A stretch of DNA of 64,000 nt from Bryocella elongata (GCF_900108185.1 NZ_FNVA01000004.1:186001-250000), one strand, 5' to 3'. Numbered from the stretch's first letter, positions 28,889 to 37,581 are shown. The notes: generated by a model not told the origin, from the sequence alone. Made by a program: numbers and translations.

Positions 28889-29341
28889 TCAGCCCTCGTC
28901 CCGAAACTTACAGTATGGGCATCTCGGCAACTTTGTCACCATCGGACGCTTTTCTTTAGAAACCACGACCTTCAGACACAAGTCGCTTACCTCTTTCCAG
29001 CCGATCGGTCGGCCCTCAAAGGTCAGAGTGCCGTTTGCATCCGAAAGCGCTTTTTCCTGCACGAATTTCTCTGGAGGAATCACGATCACTAGCCCGTGAA
29101 CCTGAGCACAACCCTTCGCCTTTTTCGACGTGGTGGCAATGTGCTCCGGCACTTCCTTTTCAAAGTCTCGGGCGTTATTCGTTACGATGATGCAGCCGCG
29201 CTCTGAGGCTGCTTCGACAATTTCCCCATCAGAGCTATGCTGCGACAACCCCACATCCTCTAGCATCAGCACTTGCTTGCCGGGAAAGGATTTGGCGAGA
29301 TGCCGCACGTCGTGATCGAGTAGGAATTTGAAGGATGCCAT
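28889..29341 (-). CDS. DUF5615 family PIN-like protein
   Basis: A 150-aa protein. The N-terminal half matches the PIN-like DUF5615 pattern: FKFLLDHDVRHLA (Asp), VLMLEDVGLSQHSSDGEIVEAA (acidic residues), and IIVTNNARDFEKEV (Asn and Asp) forming a putative Mg-dependent nuclease centre. A C-terminal segment of about 70 residues ends in CPYCKF, a possible zinc knuckle. GGAGGT nine bases before the ATG at 29341 fixes the start. DUF5615 proteins often pair with a DUF433 antitoxin, but none lies upstream. Codon use is less GC-rich than neighbouring genes, suggesting acquisition. Toxin activity is not shown. Confidence 0.7.
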   Translation of the reverse strand: MASFKFLLDHDVRHLAKSFPGKQVLMLEDVGLSQHSSDGEIVEAASERGCIIVTNNARDFEKEVPEHIATTSKKAKGCAQVHGLVIVIPPEKFVQEKALSDANGTLTFEGRPIGWKEVSDLCLKVVVSKEKRPMVTKLPRCPYCKFRDEG

Positions 29342-29446
29342 ATCCGATACCTCCAGTCTATGCTTAGGCTTCGGTAACGCACTGACTATCGCCGCCAAGA
29401 ATCCGACTTATGAGGAGTGATTGTTGCCATGGGTGGATGGCACGGC

Positions 29447-30139
29447 TTACCAGGAAAGATTTGCAGCCCGAGCATCAGCTTCTGAAAAGGAGAGCGTCTT
29501 GTCAGCGTCAGAGAATGCAATGATCTCAGAAGTGATATCTCTGATGTCGCCTATCTCTAAGAGCATTGGCGCAGTTCCTAGACTATCGACTGCAATCCTA
29601 TATTCTCGCTGGTGGGCAAAACGCTTAGGCTTCTTGAACCTGTCTAGCTTGCCCGTGTAGGCTTCGTCATCGTAATACTCAATCAAACGGCCTTTCACCG
29701 ACAGATTCTTAGCTCTACAAGCAGCCAATACCCGACTTAAGAACTCTTGAGTGTTGCGTATGAGAACTACAGAGTCACCAAACCACTCGTGTTCTGCAGG
29801 AAATAGCGATCCGTTTATCGGTTGCGTGATGGCGTGAAGGCAAAAGAGATTGCAGCAGTGCTCAGAATTCATTGACAAGGTCGTTGCTGCTGCCAAATCC
29901 CGGGAATCCACTACGAACTCTCCGAATCCCGGAGCCGAGAACTTCATAATCACGTCTTTGGGCTGGAAGATATGCGTGACACCTTCAAAATGATCCGCTC
30001 GGGCTGGGTCACCATCTAATTCACGAAAATAGCTTAGGGTGTTCATGTACAGCAGCCCACGGCGAAACTGTTCCATGTGTTCGTTCTGGCCCATCTTGAG
30101 CAGGAACATCGCGGGATTGCCGTTCTGGTCGCGCAGCAT
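29447..30139 (-). CDS. Hypothetical protein of island-associated family
   Basis: A 230-aa soluble protein without signal or membrane segments. Notable runs: LKMGQNEHMEQFRRGLLYMN (residues 14-33), YFRELDGDPARADHFEGVTHIFQP, NLFCLHAITQPINGS, FGDSVVLIRNTQEFLSRVLAA, and AHQREYRIAVDSLG followed by LLEIGDIRDITSEII. I recall similar proteins encoded in genomic islands of varied bacteria but know of no function. The AT-rich composition relative to its surroundings matches its neighbour at 28889, so the two may have arrived together. No clear ribosome-binding site is seen ahead of the ATG. Confidence 0.6.
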   Translation of the reverse strand: MLRDQNGNPAMFLLKMGQNEHMEQFRRGLLYMNTLSYFRELDGDPARADHFEGVTHIFQPKDVIMKFSAPGFGEFVVDSRDLAAATTLSMNSEHCCNLFCLHAITQPINGSLFPAEHEWFGDSVVLIRNTQEFLSRVLAACRAKNLSVKGRLIEYYDDEAYTGKLDRFKKPKRFAHQREYRIAVDSLGTAPMLLEIGDIRDITSEIIAFSDADKTLSFSEADARAANLSW

Positions 30140-30300
30140 ACGATTATTTTAGGACTAGCCGGGAAGTTCAATTGTTTATCACTCCCATAAACGCCCTTGT
30201 GGGAGGCCTGTGGGCTGGAAGTCGCTAGTGTGGTGAGTGGGAAGTTCGTTTAAGAATTCGCGGTTGGAAAGGTTCTGAGGTTTGAGTCGATACGGGCACT

Positions 30301-30360
30301 TTCGGGGTCCTTCGACTGCGTTTGACGCAAGGAGCCGCGCCAAACTTCGCTCAGGATGAC
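30301..30360. repeat. Dispersed repeat, TTCGGGGTCCTTCGACTGCG...CGCTCAGGATGAC
   Basis: A 60-base copy. Its left 20 bases match those at 30421 except for one base, and its right end CGCTCAGGATGAC recurs at 47143 and, with one change, at 13123 and 30467. The middle differs in each copy. Confidence 0.65.
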
Positions 30361-30420
30361 AGGTCTTTTGTTGAGCGAATTTCCGACTCGCCACACTAGC
30401 GGTTGCGTTGGTTTAGCGGT

Positions 30421-30467
30421 TTCGGGGTTCTTCGACTGCGCGCCTGGGGCGCTACGCTCAGAATGAC
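30421..30467. repeat. Dispersed repeat, second copy
   Basis: Starts TTCGGGGTTCTTCGACTGCG and ends CGCTCAGAATGAC; the centre holds an imperfect GCGCCTGGGGCGC hairpin. Same family as 30301, 13101 and 47089. Confidence 0.65.
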
Positions 30468-30791
30468 GGGCGTTTGAGGTGGGTCCTTGCAGGACTCGGT
30501 CAAATATTTGTCCCGATAGGCGCTCTTGCCGGAAGGCACCGATCTCCCCTCCGGCACGGGCGTTGTTTTTTCTATTGCAGATTCATGGACATCTCCAGGT
30601 TCCCTGCCAGTGCGATGGACAGGTAGCCTGGCGTGGCGTTGCGCATCGGGAGGACATCGTCGGGGCAGTGGTGCGCGTCGTCTGCGAGTACGAGCGAGCG
30701 CCTCGTCGTCCATCTTGACGTGGGCGGAGGTGGGCTTGGGCGAGCTCATCGGGCGATGGACTTATGTTGTCGGGTCAAGGGCTGGAAACGA

Positions 30792-30827
30792 AAGGGCGCG
30801 GGCTGAAGCCCGCGCCCTTCTTCTTTT
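30792..30827. terminator. Strong terminator hairpin near the methyltransferase gene
   Basis: AAGGGCGCGGGC, loop TGAA, GCCCGCGCCCTT: a perfect 12-bp stem with a pyrimidine-rich tail CTTCTTTTC on the plus strand and TTTCG on the minus strand. It lies 56 bp beyond the methyltransferase stop, so it probably ends that transcript. Confidence 0.8.
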
Positions 30828-30875
30828 CGAGGGTTGTTATGGCCCGGTTGAAACCGGGCCCTTCCGGCGCTTGCC

Positions 30876-31736
30876 TCACCCGGAGTTCGTTAGAGCGTCC
30901 TTGAGACGTTTGCGCATGAGTTTGATGGCTTCGGGGTTTTCGTCGATGAGGAGATAGTTGCGGTTGTTGCGGGCGGCGGCTACTCCGGTGGTGCCGGAGC
31001 CGGCGAAGAAGTCGAGGACGGTGTCGCCTGGGTTGGAGTGGACGCGGACGATGCGTTCCAAGATGCCTAGCGGTTTCTGGGTGGGGTAGCCAGTCTTCTC
31101 CTTGCCGGTGGGGGAGACGATGGTGTGCCACCAGACGTCGGTGGGTGTTTTGCCGCGGGCGGCCTTCTCTTTGCCTACAAGCGTGGGCGCCATGTAGGGG
31201 ATGCGGTCGGTGGCGCCGAGGTTGAAGGTGTAGTGCTTGGGGTCTCTGGTGTACCAGAGGATGTTGTCGTGCTTGGCGGGCCAGCGTTTGGAGGAGCGGG
31301 CGCCGTAGTCGTAGGCCCAGATGATCTCGTTCTGGAAGCAGTCTCGGCCGGAGTGTTTTTCGGTGGTGAAGAGCTGGTCGAGGAGGACCTTGGCGTAGTG
31401 GACCTCGCGGGGGTCGATGTGCAGGAAGAGCGAGCCCTGGGGTTTGAGGATGCGGATGGCTTCGACGAGGCGTGGGCGGAGGAAGGCGATGTAGTCGTCG
31501 AACTGGTCGAGGAAGGTGGGCGCGGAGGCGAGTTTCTCGGTGCGGTAGCGGAGGCCTCCGAAGCCGGTGCGGTCTCCGGCTTCGTCGCGGATGGTGCGGA
31601 TGCGGGTGCGCTGCTGCGTGACGCCGCTGTTGAACGGCGGGTCGATGTAGATGAGCTCGACGCTGGCGGAGGGCAGCTTGCGGAGGGCGGTGAGGTTCTC
31701 GCTCTTGAGGATGCGGTTCATCTGGATGCGGTTCAT
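30876..31736 (-). CDS. Site-specific DNA (adenine-N6) methyltransferase, orphan
   Basis: A 286-aa beta-class amino-methyltransferase: the catalytic DPPFNSG (residues about 32-38) precedes the SAM-binding block DFFAGSGTTGVAAA near residues 243-256, with YPTQKPLGILERIV between them. The order DPPF before FxGxG places it with HinfI/CcrM-type enzymes, and DPPF suggests N6-adenine modification. No restriction endonuclease gene is adjacent, so it is an orphan, perhaps regulatory. Target site cannot be predicted. The first ten codons contain a duplicated ATGAACCGCATCC, leaving M1 or M6 as the start. Confidence 0.88.
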   Translation of the reverse strand: MNRIQMNRILKSENLTALRKLPSASVELIYIDPPFNSGVTQQRTRIRTIRDEAGDRTGFGGLRYRTEKLASAPTFLDQFDDYIAFLRPRLVEAIRILKPQGSLFLHIDPREVHYAKVLLDQLFTTEKHSGRDCFQNEIIWAYDYGARSSKRWPAKHDNILWYTRDPKHYTFNLGATDRIPYMAPTLVGKEKAARGKTPTDVWWHTIVSPTGKEKTGYPTQKPLGILERIVRVHSNPGDTVLDFFAGSGTTGVAAARNNRNYLLIDENPEAIKLMRKRLKDALTNSG

Positions 31737-31770
31737 CGTGGCGGCTGAGGTTGAGTGTAGCGGAGAGGCT

Positions 31771-31795
31771 AGGGTCCAGGGTCCAGGGTTCAGAG
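31771..31795. repeat. Short tandem repeat GGGTCCA
   Basis: AGGGTCCAGGGTCCAGGGTT followed by CAGAG: a heptamer repeated about two and a half times in the divergent spacer between the methyltransferase and the dehydrogenase. Confidence 0.5.
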
Positions 31796-31848
31796 TGCAG
31801 AGGCTTGCGGAGCGCTGCTAGACTTCTGCGCGTGTGACGAGGTGGATC

Positions 31849-32700
31849 ATGGAGCAGCGGCGGGTCGGGGTTGTGGGTGCGGGAACGATGGGGAACGGCA
31901 TCGCGCATGTGTTTGCGAAGGCGGGCTTTGCGGTTTTGCTGTGCGAGGTAAACGAGGCTGCGATGGAGCGTGGCCTGGCGACGATTCGTACGAACCTGGA
32001 TCGTGAGGCGGCGAAGGGGAAGGTCGATCCGGCGGAGGTGCCTGGGATCATGGCGCGGGTGCAGCCGGTGCGGTCGCTGGTGGGGCTGGCGGGCTGCGAG
32101 CTTGTCGTGGAGGCGGCGACCGAGCGGCTGGCGGTGAAGCAGGAGATTCTGAGTGGCCTCGACGAAGTGCTGCGCCCTGAGGCCGTGATTGCCTCGAACA
32201 CGTCGTCGATCTCGATCACGAAGCTGGCGGCTGGAACGAAGCGGCCGGACAAGGTCATTGGGATGCACTTCTTCAATCCGGTGCCGGTGATGGCGCTGGT
32301 CGAGGTGATTCGGGGGCTCCAGACGTCGGACGAGACGTTTGCGCGGGTGCGGGAGATCGCGCTGGCGCTGGGGAAAACCCCGGTGGAGGTGAACGATGCT
32401 GCCGGGTTCGTCTCCAACCGCGTGCTGATGCCGATGATCAACGAGGCGATCTTTGCGGTGATGGAAGGCGTGGCGACTGCCGAGGCGGTGGACGAGGTCT
32501 TCCGGCTGGGGATGGCGCACCCGATGGGGCCGCTGACGCTGGCGGACTTCATCGGGCTGGATGTGTGCCTGGATATCATGCGGGTGCTGGAGGAGGGGAT
32601 GGGTGATCCAAAGTATCGGCCTTGTCCGTTGCTGGTGCGGATGGTGGATGCGGGCTGGCTGGGGCGGAAGTCGGGGCGAGGGTTTTACCGGCACGGGTAA
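31849..32700 (+). CDS. 3-hydroxybutyryl-CoA dehydrogenase (3-hydroxyacyl-CoA dehydrogenase)
   Basis: A 283-aa NAD-dependent enzyme oxidising 3-hydroxyacyl-CoA to 3-ketoacyl-CoA (or the reverse). Rossmann motif VGVVGAGTMGNGIAHVFAKAG at the N-terminus, SNTSSISITKLA, GMHFFNPVPVMALVEVI with the catalytic His (about residue 140), Glu in EVI, and the helical C-terminal domain DAAGFVSNRVLMPMINEAI and RLGMAHPMGPLTLADFIGLD. Length matches the short stand-alone Hbd/PaaH type, not the fused FadB type. GAGGTGG five bases before the ATG at 31849 sets the start; an in-frame GTG lies five codons earlier. Confidence 0.92.
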   Translation: MEQRRVGVVGAGTMGNGIAHVFAKAGFAVLLCEVNEAAMERGLATIRTNLDREAAKGKVDPAEVPGIMARVQPVRSLVGLAGCELVVEAATERLAVKQEILSGLDEVLRPEAVIASNTSSISITKLAAGTKRPDKVIGMHFFNPVPVMALVEVIRGLQTSDETFARVREIALALGKTPVEVNDAAGFVSNRVLMPMINEAIFAVMEGVATAEAVDEVFRLGMAHPMGPLTLADFIGLDVCLDIMRVLEEGMGDPKYRPCPLLVRMVDAGWLGRKSGRGFYRHG

Positions 32701-32851
32701 GGGGAAAGGCGTTATCACGCGGAGAACGCCCAGTCGTTTACCGAACAGACTGTGCGAGGAGCGGTTGGCCGCCTCTGCTCCTGTCCCGTATCTTGATCTG
32801 ACTCGCATCTCGCAACTTATGTCTCGCATCTGACCTTGAAGGAGAGCTTCA

Positions 32852-33325
32852 TTGGCGCAAGAACAGGAACTGTACTTCGAGGACTTTCACCCGGGAATGA
32901 AGTTTGATTCGCTGCGGTCATACAAGGTGACGGCAGACGAGATCAAGGAGTTTGCGGAACGTTATGATCCGCAGCCGTTTCACCTGGACCAGTCGGCTGG
33001 CGAGAGCTCGTTTTTCAAGGGGCTTGCGGCTTCGGGCTGGCTGACGTCAGCGATCGTGATGCGGTTGCGGGTGGAGTCGATCCACGTGGCGGGCGGCATG
33101 ATTGGCGCGGGCGTGGAGGAGATGCGCTGGACGCACCCGGTGCGGCCGGGGGATTCGCTGCGGACCGAAGCGGAGATCATGGGAGTGCGGCACTCGCAGT
33201 CGCGTCCGCAGTATGGGATCGTGCGGTCGCGCACCACCTGCTACAACCAGAATGACGAGGTTGTCCTGCGGAGCATTGTGAACTTCCTGGCGCCATTGCG
33301 GCCCAAGGGGCAGCAGAACAGCTAA
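32852..33325 (+). CDS. MaoC family (R)-enoyl-CoA hydratase-like protein
   Basis: A 157-aa hot-dog fold protein. The hydratase motif is YDPQPFHLDQSAGESSFF (catalytic Asp and His), then GLAASGWLTSAIVMRL; the rest forms the typical sheet (MRWTHPVRPGDSLRTEAEI). It likely hydrates enoyl-CoA in fatty-acid or polyhydroxyalkanoate metabolism, fitting the dehydrogenase just upstream. It starts with TTG at 32852, preceded by AAGGAG at seven bases. Its last four codons (QQNS plus stop) lie inside a 24-bp tandem repeat. Confidence 0.87.
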   Translation: MAQEQELYFEDFHPGMKFDSLRSYKVTADEIKEFAERYDPQPFHLDQSAGESSFFKGLAASGWLTSAIVMRLRVESIHVAGGMIGAGVEEMRWTHPVRPGDSLRTEAEIMGVRHSQSRPQYGIVRSRTTCYNQNDEVVLRSIVNFLAPLRPKGQQNS

Positions 33326-33373
33326 ATAGCAGAACAGCAGAACAGCTAAATAGCAGAACAGCAGAACAGCTAA
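33311..33373. repeat. 24-bp tandem repeat overlapping a stop codon
   Basis: Two perfect copies of a 24-base unit (33311-33334 and 33335-33358) plus a 15-base partial copy. The unit begins CAGCAGAACAGCTAA and ends ATAGCAGAA. The first TAA is the stop of the MaoC gene, and each unit (8 codons) carries the same in-frame TAA. Confidence 0.9.
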
Positions 33374-33452
33374 CAAACCAGAGGCCAGCTATCGCGATCC
33401 CGAACCTGGGCCGGTTCCTTCATACACAGCCGGTCGGCGTATCGTTAAGCCT

Positions 33453-34472
33453 GTGCGAATGACGGTTCTGGCATCGGGTTCCAAGGGCAATGCGACGATC
33501 GTCGCTGCCGGCCAGACGCGTCTGCTGGTGGATGCGGGGTTGAGTTGTCGCGAGCTGACGCGGCGCATGGCGATGGTGGGGGAAGAACCTGCGTCGCTCT
33601 CCGCCATCCTGATTACGCATGAGCATCTTGACCACGTTAACGGACTTTCCGTACTGGCGCGGCGCTTCAATATCCCGGTGTTCTTCACGGAGGCGACGCA
33701 TCGCGCGTGGATGCGGATGATGCGTCCGCGCAAGACGATGACGTACGCCGCCTGGCTCGACCAGATGGAGGCGGAGCGGAAGACGCGGGCCGAGGAGACG
33801 GCCCGGGCGCAGGCTCCGGCGCACACGGTGGTGGCGGAGATGGCGGCTGCGGCTGAATGTGGCCCTGACGAAAGGTTGGCACCGGACGTTGACCATGTCG
33901 GAAGCGAGGCGAAGGCGGCTGAGGCCGAACCTGAAGAGACGGCGATCAAGGCCGATCCGGCGTTTCTGCCTGCGGTAGAGTACTTTGCGGCGGGGAAGTC
34001 GTTCTCCATCGGCGAGATCGACGTGGATCCTTTCACCATTCCACACGACGCAGCTGACCCTTGCGGATTCGTCTTCCATGCACGGACGGAGTCTATCCGG
34101 ATGGCGGTTGCGACCGACCTGGGGTATGTTCCGCCGAACGTGAAGCAAGCGCTGAAGAACGTGGATGTGCTGCTGCTGGAGTCGAACCACGACCTGGAGA
34201 TGCTAAAGGACGGGCCGTATCCGTGGAGCGTGAAGCAGCGGGTGCTGTCGCGGGTGGGACACCTTTCGAACGCAGCCTGTGCGGAGTTTCTGACCAACGA
34301 CTATGACGGCGGAGCGCACACAATCGTGCTCGGCCACCTGAGTGAGCACAACAATATGCCGGAGCTGGCGCGGATCACCGCCGAGCAGGCGATTGCAGGG
34401 CGGATGAGCCTGCTCGGAAATCGCCTATTACTTGCAACACAAGAGAGTCCGTTGGACCCGATTTGCCTCTAA
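33453..34472 (+). CDS. MBL fold metallo-hydrolase, YycJ/WalJ-like, with insert
   Basis: A 339-aa metallo-beta-lactamase-fold protein. N-terminal TVLASGSKGNATIV and LLVDAGLSCRELTRRM are typical of YycJ-type exonuclease-like proteins; metal ligands are in ITHEHLDHVNGL, IPHDAADPCG, VATDLGYV and LGHLSEHNN. Relative to the usual 260 aa it has an insert of about 75 residues (about 100-175) rich in Ala and Glu, seemingly disordered. YycJ relatives have 5'-3' DNA exonuclease activity linked to mismatch repair. A GTG at 33453 or the ATG two codons later starts it. Confidence 0.87.
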   Translation: MRMTVLASGSKGNATIVAAGQTRLLVDAGLSCRELTRRMAMVGEEPASLSAILITHEHLDHVNGLSVLARRFNIPVFFTEATHRAWMRMMRPRKTMTYAAWLDQMEAERKTRAEETARAQAPAHTVVAEMAAAAECGPDERLAPDVDHVGSEAKAAEAEPEETAIKADPAFLPAVEYFAAGKSFSIGEIDVDPFTIPHDAADPCGFVFHARTESIRMAVATDLGYVPPNVKQALKNVDVLLLESNHDLEMLKDGPYPWSVKQRVLSRVGHLSNAACAEFLTNDYDGGAHTIVLGHLSEHNNMPELARITAEQAIAGRMSLLGNRLLLATQESPLDPICL

Positions 34473-34565
34473 TGCGTAAGGCCCCCCGGAAGAGCTACTT
34501 GAGCCCAGCCGTTTTAGGGTCTTGGGGATAGCAGGGCAGTGGTTTATGATTACTGAAAGGTGAAT

Positions 34566-35072
34566 ATGCGCGGCTACTCGAGAGTTCCAGAAGAGCACCG
34601 TCCGGCCAGTTGCACGGACCCGGTTGTCGGCGCGATCCTGTCGGGTTGGCGTTACGACATCTCGGGTGTGGCCCCGGAGTTGCGTGTCGACTACGAGGCA
34701 CACCTGATCGAGTGTGGCAACTGCCGCAAGCGTCAGCGAATTCACCGTACCGTGGATGTTCTTCTGCTGGCTGCGACGATGATGTGCACCATCGCGTTCC
34801 TGCTGGCTGCGCTGGTGATGCGCCGCGTGGAAGAGATTCGCCACATCAGCAACCTGCGCGTCCTGCACCTTCCCCATGAGAGCCTGGTCGCCCTGACTCG
34901 CGTACCAGAGAGCATCACGATCAGCCTCGAAGCAGTTGCCATCACGGGTCTCGTGATCTCGGCGCTGCTGTGGATTCTGGTGGCGATGGTGACGCCGATC
35001 CCGACGATGGTATCGACGGTGATCCGCGAGCGAATTGTGCCTGAATGGCGCGAGCGCCGCAAGGCGGCCTGA
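34566..35072 (+). CDS. Membrane protein with anti-sigma-like HxxxCxxC zinc motif
   Basis: A 168-aa protein. Residues 46-53 read HLIECGNC, i.e. HxxxCxxC, the signature of zinc-binding anti-sigma (ZAS / zf-HC2-like) domains, preceded by an amphipathic helix. Two membrane helices follow (about 64-85 and 120-145), separated by a loop of about 35 residues. AAAGGTGA precedes the ATG at 34566. No sigma-factor gene is adjacent. The next gene encodes a rhomboid protease, which could process it, but that is inference. Alternatives: a general zinc-knuckle membrane protein of unknown role. Confidence 0.7.
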   Translation: MRGYSRVPEEHRPASCTDPVVGAILSGWRYDISGVAPELRVDYEAHLIECGNCRKRQRIHRTVDVLLLAATMMCTIAFLLAALVMRRVEEIRHISNLRVLHLPHESLVALTRVPESITISLEAVAITGLVISALLWILVAMVTPIPTMVSTVIRERIVPEWRERRKAA

Positions 35073-35092
35073 GTCCCGCGCCGGGCATAGCT

Positions 35093-35968
35093 GTGAACAG
35101 CGACACACCGCTTACGGATGCAGCACTCCCCCTCGAGGAGCCGGTCTCTGGCTCGGGTGAGGCTCCTCCTGCTGAATCACTGCTGGCGTATCCCGCGACC
35201 TACGCTCTGCTGGCCGTCAACGTGGTCGTCTTCCTGCTGATGTTGCGGCTCGGCTCGGGACCGATTCTGGTGGCAATCCGCAATCACGAGTGGGCGCAGC
35301 TTTTCACCGCGCCCTTCGACAATCGAACGCTCATCCGGTTCGGCGCTTCGGATGCTTCGATGGTGCTGGGCGGCGAGTGGTGGCGGCTGGTCACGGCGAT
35401 GTTCGTCCATGTGACGCTGCTTCACATCCTGCTGAACATGTGGTGCCTCTGGAACCTCGGGCTGTTTGGAGAGCCTCTGCTGGGCAAGCAGGGGCTGTTT
35501 GCCGTCTACCTGCTGACCGGGGCAGCCGGCATGATCGCATCGCTGGGCTGGGCGGTGCTGATGACGCTGCTGACCGGCACGCCGCACGATATCGCGACCG
35601 CGGGCGCCTCTGGAGCCATCTTTGGGATCGCGGGCATCCTGATCATCCTCCTGTCCAACCGCAAGCTGTCGCTGCCCTGGGACGAGCTGCGGGACCTCCG
35701 CCGGATGGTGATCTTCTTCGCCGTAGCGAACCTGGTGATCGGCATCGGTCCAGACCTGCTGGCACGCTTTGCGAAGGGGGTACCGCGGATCGACAACACA
35801 GCGCACGTGGGCGGATTTGTGTGCGGGCTGGCGTTGGGGCTGCCGCTGTTTCCTCGGATGACCAGCGCGCGCTCGTCGTACCGGGCGAGGCAGCGATGGA
35901 CGTTTGCGGTGGCTACGCTCGTGCTGTGCCTGATTACCTACGCGATTCAGGCGGGAGCCAAGGGATAA
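35093..35968 (+). CDS. Rhomboid family intramembrane serine protease
   Basis: A 291-aa polytopic membrane protein. Catalytic and structural motifs: GGEWWRLVTAMFVHVTLLHILLNMWCLWNLG (first conserved helix pair with His and Asn), TAGASGAIFGIAG (the GASG serine), and NTAHVGGFVCGLALG (catalytic His). Six or seven helices are visible. The N-terminal 40 residues are hydrophilic. I prefer the GTG at 35093, which leaves a 20-bp gap, over an ATG at 35045 that would overlap the preceding gene by 28 bp; neither has a clear ribosome site. Confidence 0.87.
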   Translation: MNSDTPLTDAALPLEEPVSGSGEAPPAESLLAYPATYALLAVNVVVFLLMLRLGSGPILVAIRNHEWAQLFTAPFDNRTLIRFGASDASMVLGGEWWRLVTAMFVHVTLLHILLNMWCLWNLGLFGEPLLGKQGLFAVYLLTGAAGMIASLGWAVLMTLLTGTPHDIATAGASGAIFGIAGILIILLSNRKLSLPWDELRDLRRMVIFFAVANLVIGIGPDLLARFAKGVPRIDNTAHVGGFVCGLALGLPLFPRMTSARSSYRARQRWTFAVATLVLCLITYAIQAGAKG

Positions 35969-35986
35969 AAGAGCTAGTGGGAAGTA

Positions 35987-36026
35987 AAACGGCAACGGCT
36001 GCGATCTCTCGCAGCCGTTGCCGTTT
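35987..36026. terminator. Bidirectional terminator, 18-bp perfect stem
   Basis: AAACGGCAACGGCTGCGA, loop TCTC, and its exact complement ending CCGTTT. It lies between the convergent rhomboid and XRE genes, with A-run on the left and T-run on the right, so it can stop both transcripts. Confidence 0.9.
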
Positions 36027-36078
36027 GGATTCAGCTCCGTTCCCAGTGAGCCAGATGTCAGTTGCCCGATCGGAATGG

Positions 36079-36492
36079 TCAGCTCATGGCCGGGGCGGCG
36101 GTGGTGGCGAACTTCTTCACCATGGCGAGCAGCAGGCGACGGTCGCTGTCGGTCAGGGACGAGGAGTATCGCTGTACCTGAGTGAGGAAGTGAATCTCCT
36201 CCTGGCTCATGGAGACACCAGGGACGTCACGTACAGTTTCTTCCGCGAAGAAGTGGCTCAGCGGGAGGTCCAGGGCAGAAGCGATCTTCTGCAGGGTTTC
36301 CAGCGAGGGAATGGTGTGGCCGTTCTCGACACGCGAGAGATAGCAGCGGAGGAGCCCCGTGCGCTTTTCGATATCGCCTTGCGACATGCTTCGCTGGAGC
36401 CGGAAGTTGCGGATCGTTTGGCCGATGTTAATCGGGGTCGCCGCGTGATTTGCGATCACCGTCATCGGCACAGATGTTTGCATGTTCGCCAT
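36079..36492 (-). CDS. XRE family helix-turn-helix regulator
   Basis: A 137-aa DNA-binding protein. HTH_3 domain at residues about 24-80: IGQTIRNFRLQRSMSQGDIEKRTGLLRCYLSRVENGHTIPSLETLQKIASALDLPLSHFF in consecutive conserved blocks (the recognition helix is LRCYLSRVENG). The C-terminal 50 residues (SQEEIHFLTQVQRYSSSLTDSDRRLLLAMVKKF) look like a dimerisation helix pair. Several ATG codons precede the domain; I take the one at 36492, but 36465 is also possible. No known partner gene lies next to it. Confidence 0.8.
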   Translation of the reverse strand: MANMQTSVPMTVIANHAATPINIGQTIRNFRLQRSMSQGDIEKRTGLLRCYLSRVENGHTIPSLETLQKIASALDLPLSHFFAEETVRDVPGVSMSQEEIHFLTQVQRYSSSLTDSDRRLLLAMVKKFATTAAPAMS

Positions 36493-36762
36493 TAGCCGTA
36501 AAGTAACGACCACCGCTTGCGATAGCAAGAACCAAATGCAGTGGAAGCGTCACAGTTGAGTATCAATGGAGATTCGTGCAAAGCAAGAGTACCTGCGATT
36601 GCTCTTGATGGTGACTAAGGTCCATGTCACTAGCGACGAAAGATGCGAAAACACTGGCGATGAGGAATGGCGCCAGGTGAATCGAAAGTGGCTCGACGCA
36701 TTTGCTATGGGCCAAAGCTATCGAGCCATTTTGGAACGGCAATTTCTGTGCAGCGCCGCTGC

Positions 36763-37509
<747 letters not shown>

Positions 37510-37581
37510 AGTTTTCCTCAGATCCTGGTGCAATTTCTGCTGGCTACTAGGGTACCGCGAGCCTCCATGGAGGGGATATCC

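Larger units (their letters stand above)
30140..30875. other. Long repeat-rich spacer
   Basis: A 736-bp gap with no gene I can support. It holds two copies of a dispersed repeat (30301-30360 and 30421-30467), a very strong hairpin at 30792-30819 and a second one near 30850 (GGCCCGG-TTGAAA-CCGGGCC). A minus-strand frame 30396-30749 and another in a different phase (containing DDVLPMRNATPGYLSIALAG near 30600-30680) look like scraps of a decayed gene, too broken to name. Confidence 0.5.

Noticed and set aside
30396-30749. Minus-strand frame starting MSSPKPTSAHVKMDDEA
   Set aside because: Looks partly protein-like, but the plausible residues change phase near the middle and repeats interrupt it; too decayed to call, noted under the spacer.
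30775-32829. A 684-codon minus-strand frame rich in His, Arg and Pro
   Set aside because: It overlaps the methyltransferase in another phase and the dehydrogenase antisense; composition is that of a shadow frame.
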